Below the pieces are notes generated by a model, which had not been told where the DNA came from, did not search any database, and was given only the letters and a program-made list of their open reading frames with translations. DNA of 64,000 nucleotides, from positions 1 through 64,000 of the forward strand of contig CADDYV010000002.1 of the NCBI GenBank assembly GCA_902810695.1, given 5' to 3'. The DNA comes from Actinomycetota bacterium (GTDB taxonomy: Bacteria > Actinomycetota > Rubrobacteria > Rubrobacterales > Rubrobacteraceae). The stretch's first letter is position 1; each line of letters starts with the position of its first letter. A program made the translations under genes and the position numbers. This document shows, piece after piece, positions 1 through 8,188 of the stretch.

Positions 1-1
1 C

Positions 2-619
2 CTGATAAACACCCATTGCACCAAAGGACGCCAGACCACCACCGCAGCGCACGAGTACTGCCACAACCTCAAGGACCGGGAGAAGATAAGGGCCATCGTC
101 TGCGGCCGACACAACGAGGATGAAGAGGTAGAGCGATACGCCTACGACTTTGCAAGACACTTCTTGATGCCCCGTGAGGGGGTGCTGCAGGTACTCGATA
201 ACCTCGGGGCATTAAGTAGGGGTATCAACGAGGAGGACATCATCCACCTCAGGTGGCACTTCAGGGTGAGTTACCAGGCGGCACTGCTACATCTCATGCG
301 GCTGGGCTTCGTGGGCCGGTCAGAGTACGAGCGTCTGAAGGACGTCGGCAGCGTGTGGTCGTTGGACCGTCGTCTGGGCTACGATCCGGAGAAGGATAGT
401 AAGGAGGAGCCGAAGCAGGGTGCGGAACCGCTCAGACGCCCTAGACCGTTGGTTGAGCTCGCGGTCAAGGCATACGAGAGTGGACACATCACTCTCGCCC
501 GGTTTGCCGAGGTGATGGGTCTAGGCCGAGCGGAAGCGGTCGACCTTTTGGAGAACCTCGGCGTGGAGATCCGAACTCCCGGTGGGGCGGACGTGGCCGC
601 CGAATCAGAGTTGGCCTAG
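2..619 (+). CDS. ImmA/IrrE-family metallopeptidase, 5' truncated, with UPF0175-like C-terminus
   Basis: The reading frame is already open at base 2, so the true start lies outside the window. Bases 50-64 encode HEYCH, an HExxH zinc-peptidase motif, preceded by a KGRQTTTAAHE context typical of ImmA/IrrE (COG2856) proteins. Downstream comes the family-typical segment ending in FARHFLMP, around base 150. The C-terminal part (about 449-568) reads AVKAYESGHITLARFAEVMG and then an LLENLGV turn. This resembles the helix-turn-helix of UPF0175 antitoxins; that is pattern recognition, not a search result. The next gene, 9 bases downstream, is a DUF3368-like PIN protein, the usual partner class of UPF0175. 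I infer an antitoxin-like or regulatory peptidase. Confidence is good for the peptidase and moderate for the C-terminal assignment. Confidence 0.8.
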   Translation: MINTHCTKGRQTTTAAHEYCHNLKDREKIRAIVCGRHNEDEEVERYAYDFARHFLMPREGVLQVLDNLGALSRGINEEDIIHLRWHFRVSYQAALLHLMRLGFVGRSEYERLKDVGSVWSLDRRLGYDPEKDSKEEPKQGAEPLRRPRPLVELAVKAYESGHITLARFAEVMGLGRAEAVDLLENLGVEIRTPGGADVAAESELA

Positions 620-628
620 AGCGCATTC

Positions 629-1162
629 ATGTCAGGAGGGGGAACACCAGGGTTCGCCTTGGACAACAGCGCGATCTCCAACTTCGCTGCAGTAGGACGC
701 ATGGACATCCTACGCGAGCGTTATGGGGGTCGGCTCGTGGTCACACGCGAGGTGTTGCTCGGGGCAGATAAAGGGCCATGCCCAGAAGCCCTTCGTCGAG
801 CGGTTCAGGTAGGATGGGTCGATCTCCGTACCTTATACGCTGACTCGGAGGAGTATGGCGTCTTTGTCGAGCTGCGGAACAGGGGATTCGGGTTGGGCGA
901 GGCCTCACTTATAGCGGCCTGCCGAGCAGGCGGAACATGGGTGTTCGTGAGCGACGACTTGGACGCCCGCCGTGAAGCGAGGCGTCGAGGAATAGGGGTG
1001 GTTGGCACCTACGGGATCCTAGCCCGCCAAGTGTCCGAGGGTAAGATGAGTTTGGAGGAAGGCAACAAATTATTGCGGCGGATGATTGAGGCTGGGTTTC
1101 GGTCCCACTCTGATGATCTTCGTGAAGAAGTTGAAAGGCTCAAGCACAGCCCTGAGCGGTGA
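629..1162 (+). CDS. PIN-domain protein, DUF3368-like (probable toxin)
   Basis: A protein of 177 residues. It shows the acidic PIN pattern: LDNSAISNF near the N-terminus, then EVLLG, then GLGEASLIAAC, then VSDDLDARREARRRG near residue 110. The C-terminal half, with GIGVVGTYGILARQ followed by LLRRMIEAGFRS, matches the layout of DUF3368 proteins, a PIN subgroup of predicted ribonucleases in type II toxin-antitoxin loci. The ATG lies 9 bases after the stop of the peptidase gene, so the two are probably co-transcribed. PIN toxins cleave RNA using a metal held by these acidic residues (family knowledge); the target here is unknown. An ATG start is used, but no clear Shine-Dalgarno sequence is visible. 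Confidence 0.75.
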   Translation: MSGGGTPGFALDNSAISNFAAVGRMDILRERYGGRLVVTREVLLGADKGPCPEALRRAVQVGWVDLRTLYADSEEYGVFVELRNRGFGLGEASLIAACRAGGTWVFVSDDLDARREARRRGIGVVGTYGILARQVSEGKMSLEEGNKLLRRMIEAGFRSHSDDLREEVERLKHSPER

Positions 1163-1496
1163 AGTCGCGTGACCTTCGGCTTGCGCTGGTGATCGATTGC
1201 TTCGGTCCGCAGTTGTCTCCTGCTGAGCTCGTCTGGTTGTCAAAGCCGTACTACTATGATGGCAACAGGTACAAGCGCAACTTAACTCCAGATCTAACGT
1301 CCCAATGCCCGTAGTTCCGAGCTTTCAAGGACGACTACAGCGTGTGAGGCTTGTCCTCAGCGTAAGAATCCAAGGATCCAACCAATGTACACTCGAACCC
1401 ATATAACAACAGGTTGCTGCCACCGCTGCTGCCAGAACCGTCTCCTGAAGACTCTCATCAGCAAGAAATCTCTGCTTTTGCAGGAATTTTAGGGAG
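1163..1496. other. Non-coding stretch between PIN gene and tRNA-Gln
   Basis: A stretch of 334 bases with no convincing reading frame on either strand and a lower GC content than its surroundings. It sits between the PIN gene and the 3' end of the tRNA gene, where integrating elements commonly leave an attachment scar. I could not see a repeat of the tRNA 3' end inside it; the matching copy would have to be outside the window. Confidence 0.4.
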
Positions 1497-1567
1497 CTGC
1501 CGGGCCAGGATTCGAACCTGGACTAACTGATCCAGAGTCAGTCGTGCTGCCGTTACACCACCCGGCA
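1497..1567 (-). tRNA. tRNA-Gln (anticodon CUG)
   Basis: On the minus strand a cloverleaf can be folded. The acceptor stem is TGCCGGG paired with CCCGGCA. The D-arm region reads TGGTGTAACGGCA. The anticodon stem ACTGA/TCAGT encloses the loop CTCTGGA, and the T-arm holds GGTTCGAATCC. The loop gives anticodon CTG, which reads CAG (glutamine). No CCA is encoded. The gene is about 71 bases with a short D-loop, as is usual for tRNA-Gln. Confidence 0.93.
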
Positions 1568-1614
1568 ATGCGCAGGCGCGTATTGTACCGTCTTTCGGGG
1601 CTCGCGTCGAGCTT

Positions 1615-2574
1615 CTAGCCGGAGGTTTCGGGAATGCCGCCTGTTTCCATGGCGCGCAGGATCTTTATCCGCTCTTCTATGGGGGGGTGGGTGGAGAAGA
1701 GGCCGCGGGAGCGCTTCTCGAACTTTTTTACGGGGTTGACGATGTAGAGGTGGGCGGTGGCGCGGTTGGCGGCTTCAAGGACTTCCTGGTCGCCGGAGAT
1801 CTTCTGCAGGGCGTCGGCGAGACCCTTGGGGTTGCGGGTGAGCTGGACGGCGCTGGCGTCGGCGAGATATTCGCGCTGGCGGGAGATGGAGAGCTGCAGG
1901 AGCCGGGCGAAGATCGGCGCGAGGATGGCGAGCACGAGGGCTATGATCATCATGATGACCTGTATCTGCCCCCCGCCGTTGTTGGAGCGCCGGCTTCTCC
2001 CGCCTCCAAACCACAAGCTGCGCAGGAAGAAGTCGGAGATGAGGACCGTGGTGCCCACCAGGATGCCGACGAGCATGGCGTAGCGGATGTCGAAGTTGCC
2101 GACGTGGCTCATTTCGTGCGCGATCACACCCTGCAACTCGTCCCGGTTGAGCTTCTGCAGAAGCCCGGAGGTAACGGCTATGGAGGCGTGCTCCGGGTCG
2201 CGGCCGGTGGCGAAGGCGTTGGGGGCGCTATCCTCGATGATGTAGACCTTCGGCATCGGGAGCCCCGCGGCTATCGCCATCTCTTCGACGACGTTGAAGA
2301 GTACGGGCGCGTCGTCGTGTTCGATCTGCCTGGCCCTCGACGCGGTGAGAACGATCTTGTCTCCGCCGAAATAGGTCAGAAGCCCGGAGACCGTACCCGC
2401 AGCGAAGGCGAGGATGAGGCCGAAGACCGCTCCGGTAGGGTCCGCAGTCCAGGCGTACCCGATGATGTAGCCAAAGACGGTAACGAGGGCGAGGAAGACC
2501 GCGATCAAAAGCAGGCTGTTGCGCCTGTTCTTCGCGATCCTCTCTCGGAAGGTAACTTCTCGGGCTTCGCTCAT
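1615..2574 (-). CDS. htpX: HtpX-like M48 membrane metalloprotease
   Basis: A protein of 319 residues. Two hydrophobic segments lie near residues 20-42 and 47-68, the zinc motif HEMSH is at 153-157, and a second hydrophobic pair lies around 163-185 and 203-225. A downstream SRQREYLADASAV supplies the third zinc-ligand glutamate and the conserved AD pair. This is the architecture of HtpX, an inner-membrane quality-control protease that degrades misfolded membrane proteins. It is followed by GLFSTHPPIEERI, typical of the family C-terminus. The ATG is 3 bases after the lemA stop, so the two genes form a transcription unit, a common HtpX-LemA pairing. Confidence 0.93.
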   Translation of the reverse strand: MSEAREVTFRERIAKNRRNSLLLIAVFLALVTVFGYIIGYAWTADPTGAVFGLILAFAAGTVSGLLTYFGGDKIVLTASRARQIEHDDAPVLFNVVEEMAIAAGLPMPKVYIIEDSAPNAFATGRDPEHASIAVTSGLLQKLNRDELQGVIAHEMSHVGNFDIRYAMLVGILVGTTVLISDFFLRSLWFGGGRSRRSNNGGGQIQVIMMIIALVLAILAPIFARLLQLSISRQREYLADASAVQLTRNPKGLADALQKISGDQEVLEAANRATAHLYIVNPVKKFEKRSRGLFSTHPPIEERIKILRAMETGGIPETSG

Positions 2575-2577
2575 TTT

Positions 2578-3138
2578 CTAGTCGTAGGAGACCGTTACCG
2601 ATTCCCGCTCGGGACCGGCGGCCTCGAAGTATTCCCGTTCGGTGAAGCCCATCGCGCGGGCGAAGAGCACGGCCGGGAAGCTCTGTATCTTCGTGTTGTA
2701 GCCCTGCACCGAGTCGTTGTAGTGCTGGCGGGCGAATGATATCTTGTTCTCCGTCGAGGACAGTTCCTCCTGGAAGTCCAACAGCACCGAACTGGACCTG
2801 AGTTCCGGGTAGTTCTCGGCCACCGCGAACAGGTTGCCGATGGCTCCCGAGAGTCGAGCCTCGGATTGCGCCTGCTCGCGCGGAGACTGCGGTTTCATCG
2901 CCTGCGAACGCGCCTGCGTTATCTCCGTGAGCACCTGCTGCTCCTGCCGGAAGTACCTCTTGACGCCTTCGAGGAGGTTGGGTATCAGGTCGTATCGCCT
3001 CTTGAGCTGCACATCTATCTGGCGGTAGGCTTCATCCACCTGATTTCTTCGCCTCACGAGCCCATTGTAAGTGGCTATGGCATAGATGACGACGATGGCG
3101 ACGATTACGATTATGACGATGACGGCGACGGTGCTCAT
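2578..3138 (-). CDS. lemA: LemA family protein
   Basis: A protein of 186 residues. An N-terminal transmembrane segment (about residues 3-24) is followed by NGLVRRRNQVDEAYRQIDVQ and RYDLIPNLLEGVKRY, the hallmark of the LemA family, and later by YNTKIQSFPAVLFARAMGF. LemA proteins are small helical-bundle membrane proteins of unclear function that often neighbour M48 proteases, as here. A strong Shine-Dalgarno (GGAGG) stands 6 bases before the ATG. The gene leads the lemA-htpX unit and is divergent from the methyltransferase gene. Confidence 0.93.
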   Translation of the reverse strand: MSTVAVIVIIVIVAIVVIYAIATYNGLVRRRNQVDEAYRQIDVQLKRRYDLIPNLLEGVKRYFRQEQQVLTEITQARSQAMKPQSPREQAQSEARLSGAIGNLFAVAENYPELRSSSVLLDFQEELSSTENKISFARQHYNDSVQGYNTKIQSFPAVLFARAMGFTEREYFEAAGPERESVTVSYD

Positions 3139-3204
3139 ACAAAACCTCCAGGAGTCGGCGGATTTCTGGTAATTATATCCGCGTCAGGTAATCGAGGAGA
3201 TCAC

Positions 3205-3948
3205 TTGCCCGAATACGATACCGTAGCCGACCTCTATGACCTCGAATACGACCACGACTACGACCTCCCCTTCTGGCTGGCACTGGCACAAAGAGAAGGC
3301 GGGCCGGTAATAGAATGGGGCGCGGGGACCGGACGCATTGCGATCCCGCTCGCAAAAGCGGGCTTCGATGTTACCGGAGTCGAGATCTCAAACCCGATGC
3401 TAGGACTTGCTCGCAAAAAGAGCAAAAGCGTCAGATATGTCCTCGGCGACATGCGGAGCGCGAAGCCAGACCGGAGATACAGGCTCGCAGTCTGCGCCTT
3501 CAACTCGTTTCTGTGCCTCCCGAGCGTGGATGATGCGCTCGCCTTTCTGCGGAACGCGCGGGAGCACCTGCTGCCCGGCGGCCTGCTCGGGATAGAAGTC
3601 TCGGCTTTCACACCGGAAGAGCTGGCCGAAACGTCCGGCATCCCCGCCCTGCACCATGACTTCACCCGCGAGCTTCCATCGGGTAGGCTGGAGCGGTTCA
3701 GCACCTCACGCTACGACGCCGCCGCCCAGCTTCTCGAAATGCGGCTGTTCTACGAGCTGTATGGCTCGGAAGGAGAGCTGGAGAGCAAGCGCGCGAACGA
3801 CCTCACCATCCGGGTAACGGGACGCGACGAGCTCGTGTTGATGCTCCGGCTATCCGGGTTCGAGGTCGAAGCGATCTACGGTGGATTCGAGGGAGAGCCG
3901 TTCACCGCCGGGAGCGACCATCTGATCGCGCTGGCGCGCCGGGCATAA
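3205..3948 (+). CDS. Class I SAM-dependent methyltransferase
   Basis: A protein of about 247 residues from a TTG start at 3205, chosen because GAGGAG lies 5 bases before it and the conserved region begins straight after it; the open frame extends further upstream into the lemA region without homology. Motif I is VIEWGAGTGRIAIPLAKAGF, followed by VTGVEIS (motif II acidic residue) and VLGDMRS. This matches Methyltransf_25-type small-molecule methyltransferases. The substrate is unknown. It ends convergently with the flavin/Rieske gene, 11 bases away. Confidence 0.85.
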   Translation: MPEYDTVADLYDLEYDHDYDLPFWLALAQREGGPVIEWGAGTGRIAIPLAKAGFDVTGVEISNPMLGLARKKSKSVRYVLGDMRSAKPDRRYRLAVCAFNSFLCLPSVDDALAFLRNAREHLLPGGLLGIEVSAFTPEELAETSGIPALHHDFTRELPSGRLERFSTSRYDAAAQLLEMRLFYELYGSEGELESKRANDLTIRVTGRDELVLMLRLSGFEVEAIYGGFEGEPFTAGSDHLIALARRA

Positions 3949-3959
3949 TTTTTCAGGGA

Positions 3960-5498
3960 CTACGGCCCCAGGTTTTTACTTTCGAGGTTCCGAACCGCCG
4001 GACCCTGTAGAACTTCTCCGTCATAACCGAAGCGCGAGCCGTGGCAGGGACAGTCCCAGCTTCTCTCCGCCGGATTCCAGGATACGATGCACCCCAGATG
4101 GGAGCAGACGGCGGAGAGAGCGTGCACCTCGCCTCCGGGATCCCGGTAAACGGCGACGTGATCGCCGCCCACCTTGATGACCCTGCCCTCACCGGCTCGA
4201 ACATCGGCCGGGCTGCTCTCTGGAACCCGTACCCGGTCTCCCACGAAGTGCGCAGCCTCCTCAAGCCCCTCTTTGTAGAAACCGGTAGACGCGAGGTGGC
4301 TCTTGCGGGCGGGGTCATAGAGTTCGGCCCACTCATTACCTCTTCCTGTGATGAGGTCGGAGAGGAGCATAGCCGCCGCGGTACCGTTGGAGAGTCCCCA
4401 CCCTCTGAAGGCGGTCGCGACGTAGACGTGCCCGGGGCCGGCGCCGATCCTGCCGACATAGGGCAGCCCATCAACCGGGAAGTAATCTTGCGTGGACCAC
4501 CGGTTCTCGAAGTCTCGGACCCCGAAGCGTGAACTTGCCCACTCTTCGAGCCTTCTGTAGCGCCTCTCCGTGTCCGGCTCCTCACCGGTCTTGTGGCTCT
4601 CCCCGACCACGATGAGGACGTTGTGCCCGTCGCGGGCGGCGGTGCGCACCGAGCGCGTCGGAGACTCCGCGTTGATAAACATCCCCTCGGAAGCCGGTGT
4701 CGGTCCGATCCTGGCCGAAATCCCGTACTCCCGCCTGGGGATGGCCTTGCCCCAGAGTTGGCCTTTGAACAGGAACGGGACGTGGGTGGCGAGGATCACA
4801 TCTTTCGATATCACCCTTCCCCTGTCCGTGTCCACCCTGCAGCGGATGCCCTCGCGGACTCCCACCGCCCGCGTGTTCTCGAAGATGTAGCTGCCCGCTC
4901 CCGGTATCTCTTCGGCCAGCGGCAGCAGGTACTTGCGGATGTGGAACTGCAACTGATCGTCGAATCGTAGAGCTCCCTTTACCGCAAAGGGGAGCGGGAC
5001 CTCCCGGACGAAGCTTGAGGGCAGCCCCAGTCTCCTCGCAGCATCCGCCTCGGCCCGAAGTCGCGGCAGCATCCCCTCCACTTCGGTATACACGTAAGCC
5101 GGCAGCCGCGAGAGATCGCAGACGATACCCTTCTCACTGATAAACGAGGCGATGCGCTCGATGGCGGTCTCGTTCGCCCGGGCGTAGAGCCGGGCTTTGC
5201 GCTCGCCGTGGCGTCTGATGAGCCAGTCGTAGATAAGCCTGTGCTGGGAAGTCACTTTCGCGGTGGTGTTGCCCGTAACGCCCTCGGCGATGCGGTGCGC
5301 TTCGATCACGGCGACAGTTTTGCCCAGCCTCTTGAGCAGAACCGCCGCCGTCAGTCCGGTTATCCCGCCGCCCAGAACGGCAACATCCACCGTGATGCTG
5401 CCCTGTAGCGGCGGAAAACTCGTACGGGGCGTCGTTTCGATCCAGAAGGACGCCCGTCTGGCGGAGGTCGTATCCATCATCGTCGCAAAGCCTCGCAT
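3960..5498 (-). CDS. FAD-dependent oxidoreductase with C-terminal Rieske domain
   Basis: A protein of 512 residues. A dinucleotide-binding motif, VAVLGGGITGLTAAVLLKRL, lies near residue 38 and starts a DadA/glycine-oxidase-like (DAO) flavoprotein fold. The last hundred residues form a Rieske [2Fe-2S] domain with CSHLGC and, further on, CPCHGSRF. The DAO-Rieske fusion occurs in several actinobacteria; the substrate is not established. The first ATG (5498) has weak ribosome binding, and a downstream ATG pair encoding MMDTT is also possible. The adjacent upstream minus-strand genes are a standalone Rieske ferredoxin and its reductase, so this may be the third gene of the same unit (gap about 140 bases). 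Confidence 0.88.
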   Translation of the reverse strand: MRGFATMMDTTSARRASFWIETTPRTSFPPLQGSITVDVAVLGGGITGLTAAVLLKRLGKTVAVIEAHRIAEGVTGNTTAKVTSQHRLIYDWLIRRHGERKARLYARANETAIERIASFISEKGIVCDLSRLPAYVYTEVEGMLPRLRAEADAARRLGLPSSFVREVPLPFAVKGALRFDDQLQFHIRKYLLPLAEEIPGAGSYIFENTRAVGVREGIRCRVDTDRGRVISKDVILATHVPFLFKGQLWGKAIPRREYGISARIGPTPASEGMFINAESPTRSVRTAARDGHNVLIVVGESHKTGEEPDTERRYRRLEEWASSRFGVRDFENRWSTQDYFPVDGLPYVGRIGAGPGHVYVATAFRGWGLSNGTAAAMLLSDLITGRGNEWAELYDPARKSHLASTGFYKEGLEEAAHFVGDRVRVPESSPADVRAGEGRVIKVGGDHVAVYRDPGGEVHALSAVCSHLGCIVSWNPAERSWDCPCHGSRFGYDGEVLQGPAVRNLESKNLGP

Positions 5499-5638
5499 CC
5501 TATGATCATCTTTCGATCCGCGATCTGCAAGCCAGTCCTCTGCGTCTCCTCAAAAAATTTTCCTCCGGCGCGCGTACTCTTCAATTCGCGCTGTCGAAAC
5601 CCAACATGGACCTTGTGTAAGCAGACGAGCAGTTCGAA

Positions 5639-6871
5639 TCAACGCGCATCCGCCGCGCCCACGAGCGTTCGCAGTTCGACCTCGGGGTCCTGGAGCTTGC
5701 CCGGATCTACCGGGCGTTGAGCTTTGATCAGGGGCATCGAGCGGCGCAGGTCCCTTCCCCGGCCTATCGTCACGGCTGCCAGCACCCGCCCATTTTTGCG
5801 GTAGAACGCTATGAAGTCCCGCTCCCTCAGGCTGCCTCGCACGACAAGTTCATCCCACTCCGTGTGGAACCCGGCGTATTGGAGGTTGTATTCGTACTGA
5901 TCCGACCAGAACCAGGGAACCTCGGCATAGGCTTCGCTCTTGCCGAGCATGTTCCGGGCTGCGACCGGACCCTGCTTCAGCGCGTTTTGCCAGTGCTCGA
6001 CGCGGATACGCCGCCTGAAGACTGGATGGTAATAGTTTGCCACATCCCCCGCCGCGTAGATCCCATCCACACCCGTCCAACAGTGCTCATCCACCACGAC
6101 GCCGTTGTCGAGCTTTACGCCGGTGCCAGCAAGAAGCCCGATAACGGGCTCGATGCCGAGGCCCACCACGACGAAGTCGCACTCGATGTCGCGACCACGT
6201 GTGGTTCTCACCCTCTCGACGTGACCATCGCCCTCGAAGGCGGCCACGGTATCTTCGAAGACCATGGTCGTCCCGTTGTCGCGGTGAATCTCCTCGATCA
6301 CCCGGCCGACCTCATCTCCGAGCACCCGACGCAGCGGCATCTTGTTGCGGTCTACTACGACAACTTCTAGACCGGACTGCCGGAGAGAAGCCGCTACCTC
6401 CGACCCGATGAAGCCCATTCCTACCACTACCGCTCTACGTCCGGGAACAATTTCCTGGCGGATGCGGTCGCAGTTGGCCACCGTGCGCAAACCATATACG
6501 CCTTCCAGATCCATACCTGGAATTGAAGGGCGGCGGTTGCGCCCCCCGGTGGCGATGAGAAGCCCATCATAAATTACGCGTTCTCCATCGTCGAGCTCGA
6601 TTATCTTCTCGACGGAATCTACGCAGGTGGCCGGAACCCCAAACCGGGTCTCGATGCCGTTCTCGGCGTAGAAACGCGGGTCCTGGACCAGAGCCTGCTC
6701 GAACGGGACCTCGCCACGAAGGTATTCCTTGGACAGCGGTGGTCGCTCGTACGGTGGCTGAGGCTCCGCACCGATCAGGACCACCCTCCCGTCGAACCCT
6801 TCCTCCCGGAGCGCGGCTGCCGCCGCTCCCCCCGACAGTCCGGCGCCGACAATAACGAACGTCCCGGACAT
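5639..6871 (-). CDS. Rieske-ferredoxin/rubredoxin-type NAD(P)H-dependent FAD reductase
   Basis: A protein of 410 residues. The FAD-binding motif is IVGAGLSGGAAAAALREEGF at the N-terminus, and the NAD(P)-binding motif is AVVVGMGFIGSEVAASLRQS near residue 147. YAAGDVANY (about 270) is the second FAD-contact motif, followed by the reductase C-terminal domain (EHWQNALKQG and on). This is the pattern of BphA4/ThcD/rubredoxin reductases, which pass electrons from NAD(P)H to a small ferredoxin. Its start overlaps the stop of the Rieske ferredoxin gene in ATGA fashion, so the pair is translationally coupled and very likely forms an electron-transfer chain. No oxygenase gene is present nearby. Confidence 0.9.
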   Translation of the reverse strand: MSGTFVIVGAGLSGGAAAAALREEGFDGRVVLIGAEPQPPYERPPLSKEYLRGEVPFEQALVQDPRFYAENGIETRFGVPATCVDSVEKIIELDDGERVIYDGLLIATGGRNRRPSIPGMDLEGVYGLRTVANCDRIRQEIVPGRRAVVVGMGFIGSEVAASLRQSGLEVVVVDRNKMPLRRVLGDEVGRVIEEIHRDNGTTMVFEDTVAAFEGDGHVERVRTTRGRDIECDFVVVGLGIEPVIGLLAGTGVKLDNGVVVDEHCWTGVDGIYAAGDVANYYHPVFRRRIRVEHWQNALKQGPVAARNMLGKSEAYAEVPWFWSDQYEYNLQYAGFHTEWDELVVRGSLRERDFIAFYRKNGRVLAAVTIGRGRDLRRSMPLIKAQRPVDPGKLQDPEVELRTLVGAADAR

Positions 6872-7179
6872 CAGCCCTTGACCTCTAAACTGTCACCTTC
6901 GACCCGAGTCTCGTAGGTCTTGACCGGCCTCCTCGCGGGCCCCTGAAGCACCGCTCCACTGGCTACGTCGAACTCGGAGCCGTGGCAGGGGCAGATCACG
7001 GTCTTCTCCTCCAGGTCTCCCTCCGCGAGCGAACACCCCACGTGCGTGCAAGTGTCGTCGAACGCATAGAACGTGCCGGCCACGTTAGCAACGGCGATCC
7101 TGGTCCCCCCCACGTCGAACACCCGCATCTCACCTTCTCCTAACGCATCCGCTCCAGCTACAACCACGAATTCAGCCAT
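6871..7179 (-). CDS. Rieske [2Fe-2S] ferredoxin
   Basis: A protein of 102 residues with the two Rieske ligand pairs, CTHVGC (about residues 45-50) and CPCHGSEF (about 64-71). It lacks a membrane anchor, so it is a soluble BphA3/NirD-like ferredoxin. GAAAGGAG stands upstream of the ATG. It is the first gene of a coupled unit with the FAD reductase, and a good sigma-70-like promoter lies about 80-105 bases upstream. Likely role: electron carrier between the reductase and an oxygenase encoded elsewhere. Confidence 0.9.
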   Translation of the reverse strand: MAEFVVVAGADALGEGEMRVFDVGGTRIAVANVAGTFYAFDDTCTHVGCSLAEGDLEEKTVICPCHGSEFDVASGAVLQGPARRPVKTYETRVEGDSLEVKG

Positions 7180-7256
7180 CTTCCTCGACTCCTTTCATAA
7201 CTAACGGGCAATCTGATCCACAACCTCTCACAACTCGATTTCACCCTTTTAATCCC

Positions 7257-7285
7257 ACGATACACGAGTATCAGAAATAAATCAA
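7257..7285 (-). promoter_or_regulatory. Promoter of Rieske/reductase unit, with inverted repeat in the spacer
   Basis: On the minus strand, -35 TTGATT (7280-7285), a 17-base spacer and -10 TATCGT (7257-7262). The inverted repeat GATAC-N4-GTATC (7259-7272) overlaps the -10 and the spacer, a good site for a repressor. The surrounding 7250-7310 is markedly AT-rich. Confidence 0.55.
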
Positions 7286-7384
7286 GTAAAAACTTTGTTT
7301 ATTTTATAAAAGAGGTTTTCTGGCCGTGATTTATGGGGTGAGGAGTTTTTCGGAGCAGGCGCTGCTGCGGTGTCTCGGTCTACG

Positions 7385-8125
7385 CTACCGGTCGATATCC
7401 CGCTGCTGCACGGGATGCAGCCTGGGCATGAAGCGGGGCACGAGCTCGCAGTAGCGGAGGTACTGGCGGCCAAACCGCTCTTTGAGCTCGCGTTCTTCGA
7501 GGGGAAGCTGGAGAGCAAGCTGGGCCAGGTAGGCTGCGGCGAGCACGAGCAGCGCCCAGTTTCTGGTGAGAAGGGCTGCGCCCAGAATTAGCAGAAAATC
7601 TGTCTCGTAGAGCGGGTTTCGGACGTAGCGGTACGGTCCTTCGAGAACAAGTCGTTGCGGGACGTTGTTCTCCTCGGCCCCGGCATTCGGCGGGAAGAGG
7701 GCTCCGGCGAAGAGCAGCCGCGCCCAGCCCATCTTCGCCACCGCCCACGTACCGACGGCTATCGAGAATAGGAGGAATGCTCCGCCCGCGATCTGCAACG
7801 GCAGCAGCCCGCTCCAGTTCCACCCCAGCCAGAAGGGAGCCAGAAGGAAGAGGATGAGCGTGGTTCCGCCCCATAGTCCGACGACCTCGACCAGATACCA
7901 GGCTATGAGTCCCCGCCGCCTGAGCCAGCCGCGCCAGAAAGTGAGCATCGGGTAGGTCACGAGGTCTATAACGATCATGCCGCCATAGAAGCCAGCGACG
8001 AAGAGCGGGAGCAATACCCACCTTCCCAAGAGCGCATCCCCGACCCCGCAGATGGCGAATGCAGCCACCCACGCGGCGGCGGGTGTCAGGTGCCGCTCTC
8101 CGCCCGTTCCGACGCGCACGCTCAT
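7385..8125 (-). CDS. Membrane methyltransferase, isoprenylcysteine/phospholipid methyltransferase-like
   Basis: A protein of 246 residues, mostly hydrophobic, with about five to six membrane segments. The conserved C-terminal signature GPYRYVRNPLYETDFL (around 165-180) is that of the ICMT/PEMT/NnrU membrane methyltransferase group. A second block follows near the end (EERELKERFGRQYLRYCELV), which provides the usual SAM-site acidic and basic residues. Substrates in this group are lipids, isoprenylated thiols or small lipophilic molecules; which one applies here is unknown. The ATG is 7 bases after a TAAAAT hexamer (8133-8138), so the mRNA may be leaderless. It reads in the same direction as gltBD, 63 bases downstream of gltD. 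Confidence 0.82.
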   Translation of the reverse strand: MSVRVGTGGERHLTPAAAWVAAFAICGVGDALLGRWVLLPLFVAGFYGGMIVIDLVTYPMLTFWRGWLRRRGLIAWYLVEVVGLWGGTTLILFLLAPFWLGWNWSGLLPLQIAGGAFLLFSIAVGTWAVAKMGWARLLFAGALFPPNAGAEENNVPQRLVLEGPYRYVRNPLYETDFLLILGAALLTRNWALLVLAAAYLAQLALQLPLEERELKERFGRQYLRYCELVPRFMPRLHPVQQRDIDR

Positions 8126-8132
8126 GCTCGCT

Positions 8133-8138
8133 ATTTTA
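8133..8138 (-). promoter_or_regulatory. -10 element TAAAAT for a possible leaderless transcript
   Basis: TAAAAT on the minus strand ends 7 bases before the ATG at 8125, which would place the transcription start at the A of the start codon. No convincing -35 is visible. Confidence 0.4.
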
Positions 8139-8188
8139 AGCCGAAATGCGGGCTGGAAACTATCGTCGAGAGATCAGCGCAGTCGCCG

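Noticed and set aside
1687-2739. 350-residue plus-strand open frame across htpX
   Set aside because: It mirrors the GC-rich htpX coding frame on the other strand; the minus frame has all M48 motifs.
5626-5645. tRNA-like GTTCGAATC near 5630
   Set aside because: No acceptor, D or anticodon stem can be folded around it.
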